Below, in pieces: positions 43,643-51,269 of a DNA stretch of 64,000 nucleotides; positions within the stretch are counted from its first letter, which is position 1; every line of letters starts with the position of its first letter. The DNA is taken from assembly GCA_963754305.1 (NCBI GenBank), contig CAVWFR010000032.1:1-64000 (forward strand), given 5' to 3'. The translations under genes and the position numbers were made by a program. This DNA comes from DATEDA01 sp963754305. Its GTDB lineage: Bacteria > Pseudomonadota > Gammaproteobacteria > Burkholderiales > SG8-39. The notes beneath the pieces are model-generated. The model made no database searches, was not told the DNA's origin, and worked only from the letters and a program-made list of their open reading frames with translations.

Positions 43643-45379
43643 GTGGACCACTCGCCCCAGGTCAAGCTCAATTCGACCGCTCACTATTTCCTCGAGGGCC
43701 TGAACGAGCTCGGGCTCGACTATCTCTTCTGCAACCTCGGCACGGACCACGCGCCGCTGATCGAGGAGATGGCGCGCTGGCGGCGGACCGGGCGCGCGTT
43801 CCCGAAGACGATCCGCTGCCCGCACGAGAACGTCGCGGTCCACATGGCGGCCGGTTACGCGATGATGACCGGGCGGGGGCAGGGCGTGCTCGTCCACGTC
43901 GACGTCGGCACCGGAAACTCGGCGGTGGCGATGCACAACGTGTATCGGGGCCGGACGCCGTTGCTGCTCATGGCGGGCCGCGCGCCGTTCACGACGCGCG
44001 GCGAGCTGACCGGCTCGCGCGACACCTACGTCCACTTCGTGCAGGAGCCCTACGACCAGGCGAGCATCGTACGCCCGTATGTGAAGTGGGAATACTCCCT
44101 GCCCTCGGGCGTCGTCGCCAAGGAAGCGCTGCGGCGCGCGCACACGATGATGCAGAGCGATCCGAAGGGGCCGGTGTATCTGATGCTCCCGCGCGAGACG
44201 CTCGCCGAAACGTGGGCCGAGAATGCGGTGCGCTCGTTCCCGCCCGAGCGATTCGGCGCGGCGGCAGCGGCGGGCGCCGACCCGGACGCGATCGCCGAGC
44301 TCGCCGAGCGGCTGATCGCGGCGAAGAATCCGATACTCGTGACCGCGTACGCGGGCCGCGACACCGCGACGCCCGCGATCCTCGACGAGCTCGCGCGGCT
44401 CGCCGGTATCCGCGTGTTCGAGTTCAACCCGCTGCACCTGAATATTTCCGCCGACTCGCCGTGCTGCGCGGGGTACATCCCGGGCAAGCACGTCGCCGAC
44501 GCCGATCTCGGCATCCTGCTCGACGTCGACGTGCCGTGGATCCCCAGGGATACGCCGGAGAACCCGGCCACGTTCTGGGCGCAGATCGACGTCGACGTCG
44601 TCAAACAAGGGTTCCCGATGTGGAATTTCGCGGCGAGCCTGCGAATCCAGGGCGCGAGCCGGCGCGTTCTCGTGCAACTCGTCGATGCCCTGAAGGCGAA
44701 GGCGACCCCAGCCTTCCGCGCGGCGGCAGCGAAGCGGGTCGAGGCGCTCGCGGCCGAGCATGCAGCACGGAAGGCGGGGCTCGCGAAGCTCGCCGCCGAC
44801 AAAGGCGCGACCGGCAAGATCAACCCGCAGTACCTCTGCGCCGAGGTCGGACGCGCGATCGGGCCCGAGGACATCGTGGTGAACGAGGCGATCCGCAACG
44901 CGCTCGCGGTCCTCAATCAGATCCCGCGCTCGGTGCCCGGCACGGTCGTGGGTCTCGCGGGCGGCGGGCTCGGATTCTCCGGCGGGACGGCGCTCGGAGT
45001 GAAGCTCGCGCGGCCCGACCGGACCGTGGTGCAGATCTGCGGCGACGGGAGCTTCTACTTCTGCAACCCGGCGTCGGTCTACGCGGTCGCGAAGCAGTAC
45101 CGGCTGCCGATCTTCACCGTCGTCCTCGACAACTCCGGCTGGTCCGCGGTGAAGGAGGCGACGCTGCGGGTCTATCCGGAAGGCGAAGCGAAGACGATCA
45201 ACGAATACGAAGCGCTGCTCGCCCCCGACATGAATTTCGGGAAGCTCGCCGAAGCGGCCGGCGCGCATGGCGAGCTGGTCGACGACCCCGAGGCCGTGCC
45301 GGCGGCGATCCAGCGCTGTCTGGCGGCGGTGCGCGGGGGGCAGGCGGCGGTGCTGCACGCTCGCGTCACGCCGCTGTAG
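43643..45379 (+). CDS. Thiamine-diphosphate-dependent enzyme (acetolactate synthase/benzoylformate decarboxylase-like)
   Basis: A 578-residue three-domain TPP enzyme. The N-domain holds the activating Glu in CPHENVAVHMAAGYAM. The middle domain is near residues 200-330. The C-domain carries the GDG motif CGDGSFYFCNPASVYAVAKQ followed by VVLDNSGW, the TPP/Mg site. GAGGATTCCC precedes GTG 43643. The family makes or breaks C-C bonds next to a 2-keto acid carbonyl; decarboxylation of an aromatic keto acid fits the neighbourhood but is inference. It converges on the Bug receptor gene, with a palindromic repeat between. Confidence 0.9.
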   Translation: MDHSPQVKLNSTAHYFLEGLNELGLDYLFCNLGTDHAPLIEEMARWRRTGRAFPKTIRCPHENVAVHMAAGYAMMTGRGQGVLVHVDVGTGNSAVAMHNVYRGRTPLLLMAGRAPFTTRGELTGSRDTYVHFVQEPYDQASIVRPYVKWEYSLPSGVVAKEALRRAHTMMQSDPKGPVYLMLPRETLAETWAENAVRSFPPERFGAAAAAGADPDAIAELAERLIAAKNPILVTAYAGRDTATPAILDELARLAGIRVFEFNPLHLNISADSPCCAGYIPGKHVADADLGILLDVDVPWIPRDTPENPATFWAQIDVDVVKQGFPMWNFAASLRIQGASRRVLVQLVDALKAKATPAFRAAAAKRVEALAAEHAARKAGLAKLAADKGATGKINPQYLCAEVGRAIGPEDIVVNEAIRNALAVLNQIPRSVPGTVVGLAGGGLGFSGGTALGVKLARPDRTVVQICGDGSFYFCNPASVYAVAKQYRLPIFTVVLDNSGWSAVKEATLRVYPEGEAKTINEYEALLAPDMNFGKLAEAAGAHGELVDDPEAVPAAIQRCLAAVRGGQAAVLHARVTPL

Positions 45380-45430
45380 AACCCGTCGTCTAGGCACAGA
45401 CCCGGAGAACGGGTCGGTAGCCGCCACGCT

Positions 45431-45456
45431 GGATCCCGGCTTTCGCCGGGATGACG
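45431..45456. repeat. REP-like palindromic repeat, copy 3
   Basis: ATCCCGGCTTTCGCCGGGAT (45433-45452) is a perfect 8-bp-arm palindrome of the dispersed family. It lies between convergent stops and may serve as a bidirectional transcription stop. Confidence 0.8.
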
Positions 45457-45461
45457 ACAAC

Positions 45462-46427
45462 TCAATCCACCTTCATCCCCGCGGCCTTGACGACCTTCCC
45501 CCACTTGTCGATCTCCGAGCGCAGATAGGCCGCGAACTCCGCCGGCGTGCTCGTCAGCGGCTCCGCGCCCTGGCTCGCGAGGCGCTGGCGCAGATCGGAA
45601 TCGCGCAGTGCTTTTACGAATTCCGCGTTCAGGCGCTGGACGACCGGCTCCGGCACACCCGCCGGCGCGAAGATGCCGAACCACGCGCTCACCTCGTAGC
45701 CGGGAAGCCCCGACTCGGCGACGGTCGGCAGTTCGGGGAGGACCGACGATCGCTGCGCGCCGGTGACGGCGAGCCCGCGCGCCGCGCCCGACTTCACGTG
45801 CGGCGCGGCGGTCAGCACGAGATCGAACATGAGCGCGACCTGTCCGGCGACGAGATCGTTCAGCGCCGGCGCGCTGCCCTTGTACGGGATGTGGACGATG
45901 TCGATACCGGCCATCGACTTGAACAGCTCGCCGGCGAGATGGTTCGACGTCCCGTTCCCTGCGGATGAATAGTTGAGGCTGCCCGGTTTCGCCCGCGCGA
46001 GCGCGACGAACTCCTGCACGTTCTTTGCCTGCACCGACGGATGAACGATCATCGCGAACGGGATGGTCGCGACGAGCGACACCGCCGTGAAGTCCTTGAC
46101 CGGGTCGAAGGGCAGCTTCGGATTGAGCGCCGGGTTGATCGCGTGCGAGCTGACCGTGCCGATCATGACCGCGTAGCCGTCCGGCGCCGACCTCGCCAGT
46201 GCTTCCGCGCCGATCGCGGTGCCCGCGCCGGGGCGGTTCTCGACCACCAACGTCTGGCCGAGGCCTTCGCCGGCCTTCTGCCCGATCGCGCGCGCGAGGA
46301 TGTCGGCCGAGCCGCCGGGCGGGAACGGGACGATCAGCCGGATCGGCTTGGCCGGATAGCCTTGCGCAGCGGCGTCGAGCGCGAGCGCGAACCCGAGAGC
46401 AATGGCGACGCGCAGGATCCGCTGCAT
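45462..46427 (-). CDS. Bug-family tripartite tricarboxylate transporter substrate-binding protein
   Basis: A 321-residue periplasmic receptor. Signal peptide 1-22 (ALDAAAQ). The mature protein has the Bug pattern PIRLIVPFPPGGSADILAR, VVENRPGAGTAIGAEALAR, VHIPYKGSAPALNDL and GYEVSAWFGIFAPAGVPEPV. Bug receptors bind small carboxylates; many work as orphans without a TctAB pair, as here. It is the last gene of the leftward Rieske/ferritin-like/RidA operon, and ATG 46427 overlaps the corrected RidA stop as TGATG. Confidence 0.93.
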   Translation of the reverse strand: MQRILRVAIALGFALALDAAAQGYPAKPIRLIVPFPPGGSADILARAIGQKAGEGLGQTLVVENRPGAGTAIGAEALARSAPDGYAVMIGTVSSHAINPALNPKLPFDPVKDFTAVSLVATIPFAMIVHPSVQAKNVQEFVALARAKPGSLNYSSAGNGTSNHLAGELFKSMAGIDIVHIPYKGSAPALNDLVAGQVALMFDLVLTAAPHVKSGAARGLAVTGAQRSSVLPELPTVAESGLPGYEVSAWFGIFAPAGVPEPVVQRLNAEFVKALRDSDLRQRLASQGAEPLTSTPAEFAAYLRSEIDKWGKVVKAAGMKVD

Positions 46428-46898
46428 CACGCGCCCGGCTTCTTCTTCCGCTTGGCCGCAGCGCGCTTGGGCGCCTTGCGCGACGCAGGCTTCCCTCGTC
46501 TTCGGCGCGGGCGCGGCCTGGGCCGCGATCGCCTCGACCTCGACCAGGTACTCCGGCTTCACCAGCGAGCCGATGACGAGGCTGGTCGAAGCCGGACGAT
46601 GCCCGGCGAGGAACTTCGCGCGTCCGGCGGCATAGGCCGGGAAGCTCGCCAGGCTCGTCAGGTACGACGTGATCTTCACGAGATCGGTGATCTTCATGCC
46701 CGCGGCTGCGAGGATCGCGACGATGTTCTGCCACACCGCCTCCGTCTGGCCCTCGACCGTCGGCGGTACCGAGCCGTCCTTCCGGATGCCGATCTGGCCG
46801 GCGATATGGAGCCAGCGCGCGTTCGGCGGCGTTTCGACGCCATGGCTGTAGGTGCCGATCGGGTCGGCGATCGTCTGCGGGTTGTGGAACTTGGGCAT
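46427..46898 (-). CDS. ridA: RidA family protein; frameshift near 46494 fuses it to the Bug gene
   Basis: A RidA (YjgF/YER057c) protein of about 156 residues after correction; GAAGGAGCC precedes ATG 46898. The core (1-128) has GIRKDGSVPPTVEGQTEAVW, the R105-type motif region FLAGHRPASTSLVIGSLV and LVEVEAIAAQ. RidA enzymes deaminate reactive enamines/imines. As given, the frame runs on without a stop into the Bug gene. Removing one G in a GGG run (46493-46495 on +) gives a K/R-rich tail, KTRKPASRKAPKRAAAKRKK, and a stop overlapping the Bug start. This is the better reading. Confidence 0.85.
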
Positions 46899-46910
46899 GT
46901 CGGGCTCCTT

Positions 46911-46938
46911 CGTCATGCCGGCGAAAGCCCGCCTCCAG
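46911..46938. repeat. REP-like repeat, degenerate copy 4
   Basis: CGTCATGCCGGCGAAAGCCC is a half or decayed copy of the family: the left arm and loop are kept, the right arm is lost. It lies between ridA and the ferritin-like gene. Confidence 0.55.
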
Positions 46939-46980
46939 CGAACGGCCGTACTGGGCGCAGGCGTTCGCGGGGCGACGGTG

Positions 46981-47904
46981 CTAGGCGGCAACGGCCACGT
47001 CGTCGATCTCCGGGATGCGCGGGATCGGTACGCCGTACGGCGCGACGTCCGCGCGGATCTTGTCCAGGCCCCGGCGGATGATCGCGATCTCGTCATCGGG
47101 GTGCGTCGCGCCCAACCCCCACTCCGCGGCGAGCGCCCGGTTGTGTGACGAGCGACGTCGCTCGTCGTCCGGGAGGTTCACTACTGCGTACACACCGTTG
47201 AGTAGGCTGCCGCGAAGCTTCTTCGAGAACTTGCCGCCGAGCAGCGTCTTCTCGGTTTCGGGGAGCTCGCCGAAGAAGCGCCGCATGATGATCCGGCCGA
47301 ACTGGATGTGCCGCGCCTCGTCGCGCAGGATCAGGCGGCACGCCTCCTTGATCGACTCGAAGCGCGCGTTCTCGTAGCGCGCTTGCAGGAGCTCGCCCGA
47401 AAGCTGTTCGAAGAGCGTATTGACCGCGAGCCCGCCGAAGAACGACATCGCGCGCTCGTCGCGCTCGTCGTGGAAGCGCGGGATGATCGACCGGAAGTAA
47501 TCGGCGCGCGGGGTCGGCTCGTACTCCGCCGCGCCCGCGCCGATCGCGCGCGCGATGCGAAACGAGGCCTCGTGATGCCGCAGCTCCTCCATGATGAAGT
47601 TGGCGATGTGCTGCTTCACCTCGAACGGCTCGTGGCCGAAGATCGCATCGCGCAGGCGCTCGGCGCCATACGGCGTCGCCCCGTGCTCCATCCAGGCCCG
47701 GAGCGACCACCACTCGGCGCCCGCCGCTCGAACCTCGCGCGGGATGTCCGCGCGCTCGACATCGGAGAAGTCGATCTTCGCCGGGTCCCACGCGAGCTCG
47801 CGCGCCTGCTCGCACAGGCGCCAGACATCCGGATAAGCCTCCTCGGCGACGATCGGATACGGATTGGGGACGGGGGTCAGCTCTTCGAGCAGGGAGGGTT
47901 GCAT
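46981..47904 (-). CDS. Ferritin-like di-iron protein linked to a Rieske oxygenase
   Basis: A 307-residue helical protein. It has the di-iron-type motifs EELRHHEASF (E-x2-x-H) and LRDEARHIQFGR (E-x2-H), each about 70-85 residues apart from other helices, as in ferritin-like oxidases or reductases. A CCGGAGCGCACG lies before ATG 47904; an upstream in-frame start at 47943 would overlap the Rieske gene. It is 28 bp behind the Rieske gene. In known cases such proteins act as accessory or terminal oxidases; the substrate here is not known. Both metal motifs look intact. Confidence 0.8.
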   Translation of the reverse strand: MQPSLLEELTPVPNPYPIVAEEAYPDVWRLCEQARELAWDPAKIDFSDVERADIPREVRAAGAEWWSLRAWMEHGATPYGAERLRDAIFGHEPFEVKQHIANFIMEELRHHEASFRIARAIGAGAAEYEPTPRADYFRSIIPRFHDERDERAMSFFGGLAVNTLFEQLSGELLQARYENARFESIKEACRLILRDEARHIQFGRIIMRRFFGELPETEKTLLGGKFSKKLRGSLLNGVYAVVNLPDDERRRSSHNRALAAEWGLGATHPDDEIAIIRRGLDKIRADVAPYGVPIPRIPEIDDVAVAA

Positions 47905-47932
47905 CGTGCGCTCCGGGAGAAATGACGAGCGG

Positions 47933-48970
47933 TCATGCGGCAACCGCTACGCCCTGGGTTTCGCGCCTGACCAGGCGTTCCAGCACCCGCCGTACTTGCA
48001 GCGGCCCGGCGTCCACGCGGATGTCGACGGTGCTACGGTCGGGCGAATCGGTGTCGATGAGATGCTGCTGCGCCTCGATCATGTCCTTGTCCTCGAGAAA
48101 GGTGCGCTTCACGTCCTCGTAGATCGTCCGCGTCACCGACTCGTCGTCCTGTTTGTAATGCCGGCAATAAGACCAGAGGTAGAGCGACGAGCGCTCGGTC
48201 ATCGGAGTGACGAGGTTGAGCGAGCGGCCCTCGATGCCGCGGCTGCGGTCGCCCTGCGGCGCGCCCGTGCCGGCGACCGCGCAGCCGACATCGATCACCA
48301 CGTTGCCGGGCGCGCTCCAGTCGATGATCTGCCACCGGTCGACGTTGTCGGTGAACCCGCCGACCTTCTGGAACATCGGCGGCGCCGGGCGGTCGAGCAT
48401 CCAGCGGGTGACGCTGACCCGGTCACCGGCCGTCCTGGCCGTCGACGGAAACTCGGTCACGTAGGGCGTCCCGATGGTGCGCCCGTGCAGAAAGGTCAGA
48501 TGCGACAGATCCATCAGGTTGTCGAGGACGAGCAGATAGTTCGCATCGATGGTGAGCGTGTCGCCGGGCGCCACCCACTCCGGATCGTCGTTCCAATAGA
48601 GGTCGGGGATCGAGGTATCGTCTGCCTGCGCCGGATCGCCCATCCAGATCCAGAGGAAACGCCAGCGGTCGACGACCGAGTAGCTCCGCACCGCCGCGTC
48701 CTCGGGAATCGCGTCCTGACCGGGGATCTTCACGCATCGTCCGGTACAGTCGAACTCCAGCCCGTGGTATCCGCATTGAACCCGGTCGCCGACGAGTCGA
48801 CCCTTGGACAACGGCGCGCGCCGGTGAGCGCAGCGGTCCTGGAGCGCGACCGGCCGGCCGGCCTCGGTGCGATAGAAAACCACCGGCTCACCACAGATCC
48901 ATCGCTGGAGGAGATCACGGCCGACGTCGTTGCTCCAGGCGCACGGGTACCAAGTGTTACGCAGAAACAT
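47933..48970 (-). CDS. Rieske non-heme iron oxygenase, vanillate O-demethylase-like
   Basis: A 345-residue oxygenase alpha-subunit-like protein. The Rieske 2Fe-2S ligands are C47, H49, C66 and H69 (CAHRRAPLS..CGYHG). The mononuclear iron region has DNLMDLSHLTFLHGRT, giving the D..H..H facial triad. The family demethylates or hydroxylates methoxylated aromatics and related acids. It is the first gene of an operon running to the Bug receptor, with TATACT (49003-49008 read on -) as a candidate -10. No reductase gene of the VanB type is in the window. Confidence 0.92.
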   Translation of the reverse strand: MFLRNTWYPCAWSNDVGRDLLQRWICGEPVVFYRTEAGRPVALQDRCAHRRAPLSKGRLVGDRVQCGYHGLEFDCTGRCVKIPGQDAIPEDAAVRSYSVVDRWRFLWIWMGDPAQADDTSIPDLYWNDDPEWVAPGDTLTIDANYLLVLDNLMDLSHLTFLHGRTIGTPYVTEFPSTARTAGDRVSVTRWMLDRPAPPMFQKVGGFTDNVDRWQIIDWSAPGNVVIDVGCAVAGTGAPQGDRSRGIEGRSLNLVTPMTERSSLYLWSYCRHYKQDDESVTRTIYEDVKRTFLEDKDMIEAQQHLIDTDSPDRSTVDIRVDAGPLQVRRVLERLVRRETQGVAVAA

Positions 48971-49002
48971 GCCGGCCTTCTCCTCGCGATTCGTCGGGGA
49001 AC

Positions 49003-49008
49003 AGTATA
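49003..49008 (-). promoter_or_regulatory. Candidate -10 for the Rieske operon
   Basis: TATACT on the minus strand lies 32 bp before ATG 48970. It shares a 153-bp divergent region with the livK promoter. The upstream -35 is weak. Confidence 0.35.
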
Positions 49009-49048
49009 GCTGCGGGCACTCTGCCAGGCACACTCTTGATACTTTCCG

Positions 49049-49078
49049 TTGACACTTTCCACGCGGCCCCCCTATCCT
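49049..49078 (+). promoter_or_regulatory. Sigma70-type promoter for the liv importer operon
   Basis: A perfect -35 TTGACA (49049-49054) is 18 bp from TATCCT (49073-49078), close to the -10 consensus TATAAT. It is 45 bp upstream of ATG 49124, in front of livK, and on the opposite side of the gap from the Rieske -10. It is the best promoter in the window. Confidence 0.6.
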
Positions 49079-49123
49079 GATCCGACGCAACTCGAAGGCT
49101 TTTCCCAAGGAAAGGGATCACCG

Positions 49124-50269
49124 ATGCGCGCACCGAAGCCCTTTGTTGCACCGATACTGGCCCTCGTGGCGGGCGCGGCGCTGTCGCAACCGGTGCGCGC
49201 GGCGGATGTGACCTTGCCCGTGCTGGTACCGATCACCGGCCCATTCGCGCTCGAAGGCGGCGCCCAACGCAACGGCGCGCTGCTCGCGATGCGCAGGGCG
49301 CCGAAGGGGGTCAATGTCAAGGGCGAGGTGTCGGACACCGCGGTGGCCCCCGACGTCGGCGTCAACCAGTTCGAGCGTGTCTTGGGGCGGGACAAGCCGA
49401 CCGCGGTCGTCGCGTCCATGATCGGCATTCAACTCCTTGCCATGCTGCCGATCGGTCAGGAGAACAAGGTGCCGATGCTCACGACGTCCGGGACGGCGCG
49501 AGTCACCGAGCTCAACAACCCGTGGATCTTCCGGTTCTTTCCCGCCGACCCCTTGGCGAAGGAGATCCACGTGCGGTACGTGGTGGAGGAGCTGAACAAG
49601 CGCCGGATCGCGCTCGTGCACCAGACGACCGCGTACGGGCAGAGCGGCCGCGACGAGATCCAGGCGCGCCTGAAGCGCCTCGGCATCGAGCCCGTGCTGG
49701 TCGAAGCGCTCGAGATTTCGGTGCGCGACATGTCGCCGACGCTCACCAAGATCAAGAGCGCGAATGCCGACGTCGTGATGCTTCACATTCACTCACAGCC
49801 GACCGCGCTCTTCGTGCGTGCGGCCTCGCAGGCGAAGCTCGATATGCCGATCATCGCCGGCTCGGCGATTCATCAACCGACCACGGTCGCGCTCGTCGAG
49901 CCGGCCGAGCTCGCCGGCGTCTGCGGCGAGACCAACGCTTCGCCGGTGACGGCCGAGACGCCGGAGATGCGCGACTTCGTCAAGCTGTACAGAGACGCCT
50001 TTGCGTCCGAACCCGACGGCTTCGCGCTCGGCCAGTACGACGGGGTGATGATGCTGCTGGAAGCGGTTGGGAAGGGCGCGAAAACGAACGAGGATATCCG
50101 CAGCGCGCTCGGGACGGGCCTCTACAAGGGGCTTGCGATGACGTACAAGTCCGACGGCAAGGGGAACATGGCGCACTCGGGCGTGATCGTTTGCTATGAC
50201 GGCAAGACCCGGATCCCGCGGATTGCGAAGCGCTACGACAACGTCACGGGCGTGCTGCCCAGGCAGTAG
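49124..50269 (+). CDS. Branched-chain-type ABC transporter substrate-binding protein
   Basis: A 381-residue periplasmic binding protein of the LivK type. AAAGGGATCACCG before ATG 49124, signal peptide 1-26 (ending VRAAD), then VLVPITGPFALEGGAQRNGA, SMIGIQLLAMLPIGQENKVP and VVEELNKRRIALVHQTTAYG, the usual two-lobe pattern. Many LivK relatives in this group bind aromatic or other carboxylates rather than leucine. It heads the livK-H-MG-F cluster, which the strong promoter serves. Confidence 0.92.
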   Translation: MRAPKPFVAPILALVAGAALSQPVRAADVTLPVLVPITGPFALEGGAQRNGALLAMRRAPKGVNVKGEVSDTAVAPDVGVNQFERVLGRDKPTAVVASMIGIQLLAMLPIGQENKVPMLTTSGTARVTELNNPWIFRFFPADPLAKEIHVRYVVEELNKRRIALVHQTTAYGQSGRDEIQARLKRLGIEPVLVEALEISVRDMSPTLTKIKSANADVVMLHIHSQPTALFVRAASQAKLDMPIIAGSAIHQPTTVALVEPAELAGVCGETNASPVTAETPEMRDFVKLYRDAFASEPDGFALGQYDGVMMLLEAVGKGAKTNEDIRSALGTGLYKGLAMTYKSDGKGNMAHSGVIVCYDGKTRIPRIAKRYDNVTGVLPRQ

Positions 50270-50275
50270 CGCCGC

Positions 50276-51193
50276 TTGCTCGAGGTCCTTCTCAACGCGG
50301 CCGCGCTAGGCGCCGCGTACGCGCTGCTCGCGCTCGGGTTCGTCCTGGTCCTCAACGCGACGAGCGCGGTCAACTTCACGCAGGGCGATATGGTGATGGC
50401 GGGCGGTTACGTGGCGGTCGCACTCGCCACCGTGCTGCCCGCTCCCGGCATCGTGCTCCTGCCGTTCGTGCTGCTGGCGATGATCGTCCTCGGGCTGGCG
50501 TTCTCGCTCGCCGCCTACTTCCCGCTCAAGACACGGCCGCCGGTCTCGGTGTTCATCTCGACGATCGCGCTGGGCATCATCTTCCAGAACACGGCGAACG
50601 CGATCTTCGGCGCGGCTCCGCGCGGCGCACCGCCGCTCGTATCCGGCGGCCAACTCGCGCTCGGAGCGGTCACGCTGCCGGCGCAGTCCGCGGCGGTGAT
50701 CGCGGTGGCGGCGCTGCTCATCGCCGGACAGTGGTGGCTGTTCGCGCGCACGCGCCTCGGCCGGCAACTCCGCGCGACGGCGCAGGATCGCTCGATGGCC
50801 GAAGCGATCGGGATCCGTGTCAACTGGATGATCGCGTTCACCTTCGGGCTCGCGTCTGCGCTCGCCGGTGCGGCCGGTCTGCTCCTCGCCAACACGTTCT
50901 TCGTGAGTCCGACCGATGGCACCAACTACATCATCAAGGCGTATATCGCCGTCACCATCGGCGGCTGGGGCAGCCTCCCCGGCGCGGTCGCGGGGGCGTT
51001 CCTGATCGCGCTTTTCGAGGTGATCTACCCGTCGGCGCCGCTCTTCCTGCCGCTCGTCGACCCGAACGGGCCCTGGGCGCAGGCGGTGTTCTCGCAAACC
51101 GTGTCGACCATCATCCTGTACGCCGTGGTGCTGGCGATCCTCTTCTTCCGGCCGCAGGGGTTGTTCGGCGAAGTCGTGCAGCGCCGAGCATGA
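50276..51193 (+). CDS. livH: LivH-type ABC transporter permease
   Basis: A 305-residue inner-membrane permease, TTG start 6 bp after the livK stop, chosen because the family starts M-LEVLLNAAALGAAYALLAL. It has about eight membrane segments and the LivH marks LNATSAVNFTQGDMVM and QDRSMAEAIGIRVNW (EAA-type loop contacting the ATPase), then VTIGGWGSLPGAVAGAFLI. It forms the translocation pore with LivM. Confidence 0.92.
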   Translation: MLEVLLNAAALGAAYALLALGFVLVLNATSAVNFTQGDMVMAGGYVAVALATVLPAPGIVLLPFVLLAMIVLGLAFSLAAYFPLKTRPPVSVFISTIALGIIFQNTANAIFGAAPRGAPPLVSGGQLALGAVTLPAQSAAVIAVAALLIAGQWWLFARTRLGRQLRATAQDRSMAEAIGIRVNWMIAFTFGLASALAGAAGLLLANTFFVSPTDGTNYIIKAYIAVTIGGWGSLPGAVAGAFLIALFEVIYPSAPLFLPLVDPNGPWAQAVFSQTVSTIILYAVVLAILFFRPQGLFGEVVQRRA

Positions 51194-51269
51194 GGCTCGA
51201 TCGACCCGCGGCGCGGTCCGTACCCGTGCGCCGCCCGTTCAACGGCGCTTTCCCGGGTTCCGCTTCCGG

